Origin: an uncultured Bryobacteraceae bacterium
Lineage (GTDB): Bacteria; Acidobacteriota; Terriglobia; Bryobacterales; Bryobacteraceae
Reading direction: 5' to 3'
Assembly (NCBI GenBank): GCA_937921835.1
Contig: CAKZVG010000096.1
Location: 1 to 6,367 of the forward strand
Length of the DNA: 6,367 bases
How positions within the stretch are numbered: the first letter of the stretch is position 1; each line of letters starts with the position of its first letter. Shown one piece after another: positions 1-5,071 of this stretch. Under the pieces are notes generated by a model, which made no database searches, was not told where the DNA came from, and saw only the letters and a program-made list of their open reading frames with translations. A program made the position numbers and the translations under genes.

Positions 1-2
1 GC

Positions 3-1427
3 GACACGGCGACTTCCTTCGACTACACCTCGGTGACCGGCGGCGCAGCCAGCCTGTCCACCTCCTCCGCACAGACCTTCGAGTTCTCGATCGGCGGCGG
101 CGCCAAGCAGCAGGTGGTGGTCAGCGGGTTGACGGCCGGCACGGTGACCGCCGCCGTGAACGCCATCAACGCCGGCATCGCCGCCAACGCCACGCTGTCG
201 GCCGCCGGGCTCCAGGCCAGCGTGCAGGGCGGCGTTATTCAGATCGCCTCGAGCAACGGCAGCTACTTCCGCATGAACGCGCTGGTGCCGGGGCAGGATA
301 ACTTCGGCTTCGGGACCAACGCCACCACCGGCGCGGGCGTGGCCTACAGCGCCAATTACGCCGACGCGCTCTACAACTCCATCGACGGCCCCTACAACAT
401 CGGCGCCACCAACGACCAGGTGTACGTCAGCATCAACGGCGGCGCGGCGGTGGCGATCTCGATCACCCAGAACGCGGCGACGACCGCCACCACGGTGGCC
501 AACGACCTGAACGCGAACGCCACCTTCGCGGCCGCGGCGACCGCCGCGGTGGTGAACGGACAGCTCGTCATCACCGCCGACAACCCGAACACCAAGATCG
601 AGTTCGTCGACGGCGCCAACAGCGCCTACGCGACCATCGGCTGGGAGGTGGGCCAAAGCAACTACGCCGCCAAGGCCACCGTCAACTCGGGCGGCGCCTA
701 TCACACCGCGGTCGGCGACACGGGCGAAGTTTACAGCTTCAACACGCTGCGCGACGGCGGCTCGGCCCAGACCATCACCCTCACCGGCATCGATTCGGGC
801 GGCGTGCAGCACTCCCTGGCCGTCAACCTGACCAACGCCAACGCGCGCTCGCTCGACGAGGCCATCAAGACCATCAACACCCAGCTTCAGCAGTCCGGCG
901 ACCCGACGCTCAAGCAGTTGGTCGCGGTCAAGGAAAAGAGCGCCGACGGCACCGAGGAGGGAGTGCGCTTCCTGAGCACGCTTTCCAACTTCCGCGTCTC
1001 GGTGGGAACCTCCGGGCGCTCCACCGCCGCCGACGAGGTCGGCATCTTCGACGGCACCAGCGGCGCCAGCGTCCAGGGCCAGGGCATGGTGACCACGGCC
1101 ACCCAGAGCGCGGGCGGCAGCCAGCTCGACATCACCACCGAAGCCACCGCCGCGGCGGCCGTCACCGCGCTGGCCGAGGCGGTCACCATCCTCGGCAACG
1201 CCCAGGCCGTCGTCGGCAAGGGCCAGAACAACTTCACCTACGCTATCAACCTGGCCTCCACCCAGTTGAACAACCTGGCGGCTTCCGAGTCCCGGATCCG
1301 CGACGCGGACCTGGCCATGGAAGCGGCCAACCTGACCAAGGCGCAGATCCTGATCCAGGCCGGCATCGCGGCCCTGGCGCAGGCCAACTCCTCGACCCAG
1401 GCCGTGCTCGGCCTGCTGCGAGGATGA
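3..1427 (+). CDS. fliC: Flagellin, C-terminal part (5' end beyond window)
   Basis: This is the filament subunit of the bacterial flagellum, exported and polymerised outside the cell. The frame is open from position 3 with no start of its own; the GTG at 33 lies mid-protein, so the gene begins upstream. The visible 474 residues fall into two parts. Positions about 60-1110 encode a Ser/Thr/Ala/Gly/Asn-rich central region with at least two, probably three, diverged beta-rich units resembling the flagellin hook IN motif (FSIGGG...IQIASSNG at about 78-270; VYVSINGG...LVITADNP at about 420-590; a third at about 720-1010). Positions about 1130-1424 encode the conserved C-terminal D1/D0 helices, with SRIRDADLAMEAANLTKAQI, then QANSSTQAVLGLL at the end. 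No cysteine is visible, as is usual for flagellins. The central region suggests a flagellin well above the common 270-500 residues. Its many Ser and Thr are plausible O-glycosylation sites for the next gene's product. The family call is secure; the symbol is generic and the paralog is unknown. Confidence 0.95.
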   Translation, partial: DTATSFDYTSVTGGAASLSTSSAQTFEFSIGGGAKQQVVVSGLTAGTVTAAVNAINAGIAANATLSAAGLQASVQGGVIQIASSNGSYFRMNALVPGQDNFGFGTNATTGAGVAYSANYADALYNSIDGPYNIGATNDQVYVSINGGAAVAISITQNAATTATTVANDLNANATFAAAATAAVVNGQLVITADNPNTKIEFVDGANSAYATIGWEVGQSNYAAKATVNSGGAYHTAVGDTGEVYSFNTLRDGGSAQTITLTGIDSGGVQHSLAVNLTNANARSLDEAIKTINTQLQQSGDPTLKQLVAVKEKSADGTEEGVRFLSTLSNFRVSVGTSGRSTAADEVGIFDGTSGASVQGQGMVTTATQSAGGSQLDITTEATAAAAVTALAEAVTILGNAQAVVGKGQNNFTYAINLASTQLNNLAASESRIRDADLAMEAANLTKAQILIQAGIAALAQANSSTQAVLGLLRG

Positions 1428-1440
1428 TTCCTCCAGCCGT

Positions 1441-1470
1441 GGGGCGGTTGCCGGTTCCGGGGACCGCCCC
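1441..1470 (+). terminator. GC-rich hairpin after flagellin, possible terminator
   Basis: GGGGCGGT (1441-1448) is the exact reverse complement of ACCGCCCC (1463-1470). The 14-base interior contains a second small inverted repeat, CCGGTTCCGG (1451-1460). The structure starts 13 bases after the flagellin stop, where a terminator would be expected. The bases that follow are pyrimidine-rich (CGCTTCCCTTCCCG) but lack a clean T-run. It may therefore terminate only partly, or mainly protect the abundant flagellin mRNA at its 3' end. Confidence 0.45.
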
Positions 1471-1485
1471 CGCTTCCCTTCCCGT

Positions 1486-1513
1486 TAAGACTCCCCCGCC
1501 TTCCCGCCGATGA
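1486..1513 (+). promoter_or_regulatory. Candidate FliA (sigma-28) promoter before the glycosyltransferase
   Basis: TAAG (1486-1489), a 16-base C-rich spacer, then GCCGATGA (1506-1513). The FliA consensus is TAAA-N15-GCCGATAA, so the -10 box differs at one of eight bases and the spacer is one base longer. The same element with the same spacing recurs at 3471-3498. One difficulty is that a start site about 6-8 bases past the -10 box would fall at about 1519-1521. This is beyond the Shine-Dalgarno sequence and only a few bases before the ATG at 1524, so the transcript would be almost leaderless. Read-through from flagellin is the alternative source of mRNA. Confidence 0.35.
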
Positions 1514-1518
1514 GAAGG
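1513..1518 (+). promoter_or_regulatory. Ribosome binding site of the glycosyltransferase
   Basis: AGAAGG lies 5 bases before the ATG at 1524 and fixes that start. It shares base 1513 with the end of the candidate sigma-28 -10 box, so promoter and translation signals are packed together here. Confidence 0.6.
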
Positions 1519-1523
1519 TAGCG

Positions 1524-3473
1524 ATGCCCACGCCCGCCAAGGCGGCCCGCAAGGCCATCCGGCTCGTCACGCGCGGAATCGAGTTCTCGAGACAGCGCGA
1601 CCTACCCGCCGCGGAGAAATGCTACCGCCAGGCCCTGGCGCTTGATCCCCTTTCGGCCGACGCCCACTACAACCTCGGCACCATCCGCCAGCAGTCCGGC
1701 GCCCATCTGGACGCCGAACGGCTCTACCGGCGCGCCATCGAACTGTATCCGGCGCACGTCGAGGCGCACGCCAACCTCGGCAATGTGTATCTGGAAACCG
1801 GCCGCGCCGAAGAGGCGCTGGCCAGCTTCCGCAAGGCCATCGAGCTGCGCCCGGCCGCCGGCGGCGTGCTCCAGATGAACCTGGCCAACGCCTACCAGCG
1901 CCTGGAGCGGCTGGAGGAAGCCGCCGCCTGTATCGAACGGGCGCTGGAGTGGGAGCCGGGCATGGCGCCGCTGCTCTTCAACAACCTCACCAACCTGCGG
2001 CTGCGGCAGAACCGGGTGGATGAAGCGGTGCGCGCCGCCGAGGAGGCGGTCCGCCTGGCGCCGGGCGACGCCCTGGCGCGCTTTACGCTCGGCAACGCCT
2101 ACAAGGCCCAGGGACGCTACCGCGACGCGCTGACGCAGATGCAGAGCGCGTTGTTTCTCGATTCCGGCAACAGCATGATGCACAGCGCGGCGGTCTTCCT
2201 GATGAACTACCACCCGGAGTGCACGCCGGAGGCGGTCTCGGAAGAGGCCCGCCGCTGGAACGCCCGGCACGCCGCGCCGCTGGCCGCGCGGCGGCGCCCG
2301 CACGCCAACCGGCCCGATCCGGAGCGGCGCCTGCGCGTGGGCTACGTCTCGGCCGACTTCACGCACCACGTCGTCTCGCAATTTGTCGAGCCGGTCTTTG
2401 AGCGCCATGACCGCGGGCGGGTGGAGGTTTACGCATACTCCTCGGTCTCGAAACCCGACGGCGTCACGGAGCGGTTGAGGCGGCTGGCCACGGGCTGGCG
2501 CTGCTGCGTGGGCCTCTCCGACGGGCAGGTGGCCGAGCAGATCCGCGCCGACGGCATCGACATCCTGGTGGACCTCTCCGGCCACACGGCCGGCAACCGC
2601 CTGCTGGTGTTCGCGCTCAAACCCGCGCCCGTCCAGGTGACCTGGCTGGGTTACGCCAACACCACCGGCCTTGAAGGCATGGATTACTTCCTCGGCGATC
2701 CGTACTACCCGGCGCCGGGCAGCGAGGCGCTGTTCAGCGAGCGGGTCTTCCGGCTGCCGCGCAGCTTCGCCTGCTGCCGTCCGCGCGAGACGGCTGCGGA
2801 ACTGCCCCTAGCGCCGCCGCCGGCCAGGGGGCGCGGCTACGTCACCTTCGGCTGCTTCAACAACCCGGCCAAGATCAGCCGCGAGGTGGTGCAACTGTGG
2901 TCGGCGCTGCTGCACCTGCTCCCGGAAGCGCGCCTGCTGCTCAAGTACGCCGCCTTCGACTCCGAGGCCCTGCGCGCGACCTATCGCGGCTGGTTCGCCG
3001 GAGACGGCATCGATCCGGCGCGGGTGGAATTCCGCGGCGGCACGCCGCACGCCGAGCACCTGGCGGCCCACAATGAGATCGACATCGCGCTGGACCCGTT
3101 CCCCTACAACGGCGGCACCTCGACTCTTGACGCCCTGTGGATGGGGGTGCCGGTGGTGGCGCTGGCCGGCCAAAGCCCGTTCCAGCGGGTGTGCGCCTCG
3201 ATGCTGGCCGCGGCCGGACTGGAGGAGTTGATCGCGTCCACGCCCGCCCAGTATCTGAACACCGCCCTGTACCTGGCGCAAAACGTGGCCCGGCTTCCCC
3301 GCCTGCGGGAGGAAATCCGCGAGCAACTGGCCTGCTCGGCCTGGATGGACGAAGCCGGCTTCACGCGCGAACTCGAGGACGCCTACCGCGCGATGTGGAG
3401 GGACTGGTGCGCCGCGCAGACGGGGAGCGGCGCCGGCGCCGTCAAGCCTGATGGCGCCCCCGGGAGGCCCTAA
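1524..3473 (+). CDS. TPR-containing O-GlcNAc transferase/SPINDLY-type (GT41) glycosyltransferase, probable flagellin O-glycosyltransferase
   Basis: This is a 649-residue, probably cytoplasmic enzyme that should transfer a sugar from a nucleotide-sugar donor to Ser/Thr of a protein. Six TPRs occupy residues about 11-214 (units near 11-42, 45-76, 79-110, 113-145, 148-180 and 183-214; for example HYNLGTIRQQSG and HANLGNVYLETG), forming an acceptor-binding superhelix. The catalytic region runs from about 270 to 620. It has GYVSADFTHH (273-282, with H282 at the place of human OGT His498), then DILVDLSGHTAGNR, then APVQVTWLGYANTTG. Further on are FGCFNNPAKIS (K450 matching human OGT Lys842) and DPFPYNGGTSTLDALWMGVP (D536 matching the UDP-binding Asp). 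The His of human NGHTTG is Gly here, as is common in bacterial members. The long insert between the two catalytic lobes of animal OGT is absent. The last 25 or so residues are a Gly/Ala/Pro tail. There is no signal peptide or membrane segment. It lies 96 bases after flagellin, which makes flagellin the likely substrate. The donor (UDP-GlcNAc, GDP-fucose or a modified sugar) cannot be read from the sequence. Confidence 0.9.
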   Translation: MPTPAKAARKAIRLVTRGIEFSRQRDLPAAEKCYRQALALDPLSADAHYNLGTIRQQSGAHLDAERLYRRAIELYPAHVEAHANLGNVYLETGRAEEALASFRKAIELRPAAGGVLQMNLANAYQRLERLEEAAACIERALEWEPGMAPLLFNNLTNLRLRQNRVDEAVRAAEEAVRLAPGDALARFTLGNAYKAQGRYRDALTQMQSALFLDSGNSMMHSAAVFLMNYHPECTPEAVSEEARRWNARHAAPLAARRRPHANRPDPERRLRVGYVSADFTHHVVSQFVEPVFERHDRGRVEVYAYSSVSKPDGVTERLRRLATGWRCCVGLSDGQVAEQIRADGIDILVDLSGHTAGNRLLVFALKPAPVQVTWLGYANTTGLEGMDYFLGDPYYPAPGSEALFSERVFRLPRSFACCRPRETAAELPLAPPPARGRGYVTFGCFNNPAKISREVVQLWSALLHLLPEARLLLKYAAFDSEALRATYRGWFAGDGIDPARVEFRGGTPHAEHLAAHNEIDIALDPFPYNGGTSTLDALWMGVPVVALAGQSPFQRVCASMLAAAGLEELIASTPAQYLNTALYLAQNVARLPRLREEIREQLACSAWMDEAGFTRELEDAYRAMWRDWCAAQTGSGAGAVKPDGAPGRP

Positions 3474-3498
3474 TGGCGCGCGCCGGTTCCGCCGATGA
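3471..3498 (+). promoter_or_regulatory. Candidate FliA (sigma-28) promoter before the methyltransferase
   Basis: TAAT (3471-3474; its TAA is the stop codon of the glycosyltransferase), a 16-base spacer, then GCCGATGA (3491-3498). The -10 octamer and spacer length are identical to those of the element at 1486-1513, and both are close to TAAA-N15-GCCGATAA. Transcription would begin near 3504-3506, giving an untranslated leader of about 110 bases before the ATG at 3617. The repeat of an 8-base box at the same spacing, each time just upstream of a gene, is the main support. The -35 match is short. Confidence 0.4.
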
Positions 3499-3534
3499 AC
3501 CTCACGGAGGTTCCGGAACCGGTTTCCGAACCGG
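3475..3534. repeat. Cluster of nested inverted repeats in the gap between glycosyltransferase and methyltransferase
   Basis: Several exact inverted repeats overlap here. GGCGCGCGCC (3475-3484) and GGTTCCGGAACC (3509-3520) are palindromes. CCGGTTCCG (3483-3491) pairs with CGGAACCGG (3514-3522). CCGGTT (3519-3524) pairs with AACCGG (3529-3534) around a TCCG loop. The last two pairings share bases and cannot form together. Transcripts reading through from the glycosyltransferase could form the longer stem, while transcripts starting near 3505 could form only the downstream hairpin. This could be an attenuator, an mRNA-stabilising structure or an operator; no T-run follows. The rest of the gap (3535-3607) shows nothing recognisable. 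Confidence 0.5.
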
Positions 3535-3616
3535 GTTTCGCCGCCCGCGCCTTCCGGCCACACGGACGCGCCGCCGTCCCTGAAGTGAACCCAATCGATC
3601 CACACTCGGGGGGAGT

Positions 3617-4981
3617 ATGCTCATCGAGCAAACCGGTCTCGGTGCGGGGGCCGCCAGCGGCGCCGCGCGCGCCGTCACGGCCACTTGTCCGGCCTGCGGA
3701 TACCACGTCGCCGCGCCCTTCTACGACGGCGGCCGCCAGCCGCTGGCGACGCTCGGCTGGCCGGCGACGGCCCGGGAAGCCCGCGCCATGCGGCGCCTGC
3801 CGCTGGAGTTCGTCCGCTGCCTGGACTGCGGGCATGTGTTCAACGCGGCCTTCGACTACGCGGCCGTTCCGTATTCCCGCAAGCCGAATCTCATGTTCAA
3901 CCGCGGCACGCTGTGGTCGCGGTTCCTGGACTCCATCCGGCGCGAGATGCTGCGCCGGCTGCCGGCCCGGCCGGCGGTGGTCGAAATCGGCTACGGAGAC
4001 GCCTCGTTTCTGGCGGCGCTGGCGCGGGCGCGTCCCGGAGGCCGCTACACGGGCTTCGACCCGCACGGCGCGAGGGCGCCGGAAGGAGGCGGGCGGATCG
4101 AGCTGCGCCGGGAGCTGTTTGACGCCTCCCGCCACCTGGAGCCGCTGCGCCCGGACCTGATCCTCAGCCGCCACGTCATGGAGCATCTGGCCAACCCGCT
4201 CGGCTTCATCCAGACGGTGGCCTTCTCGGCCGCCCAACTGGACCTTCAGCCGCTGATCTACCTGGAGGTGCCCTGCATCGACCGGGCCATCGAAACCTTC
4301 CGCGCCGAGGACTTTTACTACGAGCACAACTCGCACTTCACCAGCACCAGCTTCCGCCGCATGCTGGCGCGCAGCGGCGCCGACATCGAGGCCCTGGGAC
4401 ACGGCTACGACGGCGAGGTGGTGTATGCGTTTCTGCGCCTGAGGGAGCGCCTGGAGCGCCTCTGCCGCTGGCACGAATCCACCCTTTTCCACAGGCGCGC
4501 GGGCCAGGCGCGGCAGGCGATCAGCGAACAACTCCGAGAGTTGCTCGCCGCGGGCAAGCGGGTGGCCGTGTGGGGTGGGACGGGGAAGTCGGCCGCCTTT
4601 CTGCATGCGCACGCCGGCCTGGCCAGCGGCATCGCCTGCGTGGTCGACTCGGACCCGGCCAAGGCCGGAACCTTCGTGCCCGGGCTGGGGATCGAAATCC
4701 GCTTCCGCGACTGGCTGCGGCGGCATCCGGCCGACGTCATTCTGATTCCGGCCCAGTGGCGCGCGCGCGACATCGCCGGGGAAATGAAGCGCGCCGGCAT
4801 CCGCTATGAGAGCGTGCTGATTCCCCACGCCGGACAACTAGTGGATTTCTTCCGCGGCGCGCATCCCTACCGAAAGCGGTCTTCTTCAGGCCGCCGGGCG
4901 GCGGCCGGCTCCGGCCTGGCGGCGCTGGCGCAGGCCCTTCAAGCGCGCCCCACGCCCGCGCCGGAAGCGGCCCGGCCGTGA
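3617..4981 (+). CDS. SAM-dependent sugar C-methyltransferase-like protein (zinc-binding N-terminus, class I core, Methyltransf_14-type C-terminus)
   Basis: This 454-residue protein has the three-part architecture of NDP-ketosugar C-methyltransferases of the TylC3/NovU/TcaB9 kind. C24, C27, C68 and C71 (CPACG and CLDCG) form a zinc-binding module. The SAM fold begins with VVEIGYGDASF (121-131, motif I glycines 125 and 127). It continues through SRHVMEH (184-190) and YEH (235-237), which match the His and Tyr-Glu-His catalytic region of the family. The C-terminal domain has GKRVAVWGGTGK (313-324) and VVDSDPAKAG (342-351). Family members methylate a carbon of a 4-keto deoxysugar nucleotide. Motif I reads GYGDAS rather than the more usual G-x-N-D-G type, so the substrate may differ. 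An Ala/Arg/Pro-rich tail of about 40 residues (from about 415) is extra. The ATG at 3617 is the only plausible start: the frame is closed by a TGA at 3581, and no other start codon precedes the zinc cysteines. The purine-rich GGGGGGAG (3608-3615) sits unusually close, with one base between it and the ATG. Its position after the flagellin glycosyltransferase suggests it tailors the filament sugar; this is inference. Confidence 0.85.
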   Translation: MLIEQTGLGAGAASGAARAVTATCPACGYHVAAPFYDGGRQPLATLGWPATAREARAMRRLPLEFVRCLDCGHVFNAAFDYAAVPYSRKPNLMFNRGTLWSRFLDSIRREMLRRLPARPAVVEIGYGDASFLAALARARPGGRYTGFDPHGARAPEGGGRIELRRELFDASRHLEPLRPDLILSRHVMEHLANPLGFIQTVAFSAAQLDLQPLIYLEVPCIDRAIETFRAEDFYYEHNSHFTSTSFRRMLARSGADIEALGHGYDGEVVYAFLRLRERLERLCRWHESTLFHRRAGQARQAISEQLRELLAAGKRVAVWGGTGKSAAFLHAHAGLASGIACVVDSDPAKAGTFVPGLGIEIRFRDWLRRHPADVILIPAQWRARDIAGEMKRAGIRYESVLIPHAGQLVDFFRGAHPYRKRSSSGRRAAAGSGLAALAQALQARPTPAPEAARP

Positions 4982-5055
4982 AGCGGGCCGTCCGCCCCCC
5001 GGCGTCGGCAACACCCGGCTGTGGCGGCTGGCGGGGTGGCGCCCGCGCGCCATAA

Positions 5056-5070
5056 GCCGGCCGCGCCGGC
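5056..5070 (-). terminator. Short hairpin after the chemoreceptor stop, weak terminator candidate
   Basis: GCCGGC (5065-5070) and GCCGGC (5056-5061) form a self-complementary stem around a 3-base loop. On the minus strand they lie just after the chemoreceptor stop at 5072 and are followed by TTAT. The T-stretch is too short for a confident intrinsic terminator. The remaining 4982-5055, between the two converging genes, is GC-rich with no feature I can name. Confidence 0.3.
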
Positions 5071-5071
5071 C

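Noticed and set aside
33..35. GTG as the start of the flagellin
   Set aside because: The frame is open upstream to the window edge, and the conserved flagellin N-terminal domain is missing, so this GTG is an internal Val codon.
1602..2585. Long minus-strand open frame (327 codons) opposite the glycosyltransferase
   Set aside because: Its translation is low-complexity and rich in Arg, Gly, Val and His, with no recognisable domain. It mirrors the codon structure of the well-supported + strand gene, as is typical in GC-rich DNA.
2808..3605. Minus-strand open frame (265 codons) opposite the glycosyltransferase C-terminus and the following gap
   Set aside because: The composition is that of an antisense shadow, and it overlaps the conserved GT41 region in the other direction.
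3495..4160. Plus-strand open frame starting at an ATG just after the second promoter-like box
   Set aside because: There is no Shine-Dalgarno before the ATG. The frame runs through the methyltransferase out of phase, and the translation is Arg/Pro/Ser-rich with no family features.
3470..4837. Long minus-strand open frame (455 codons) opposite the methyltransferase
   Set aside because: It is as long as the real gene but shows no motif or domain. The + strand carries zinc cysteines, SAM motifs and a family C-terminal domain.
4982..5071. CRISPR, tRNA, small RNA or attachment site in the gap between the converging genes
   Set aside because: No regularly spaced repeats, cloverleaf or flanking direct repeats are visible; only one short GC hairpin.
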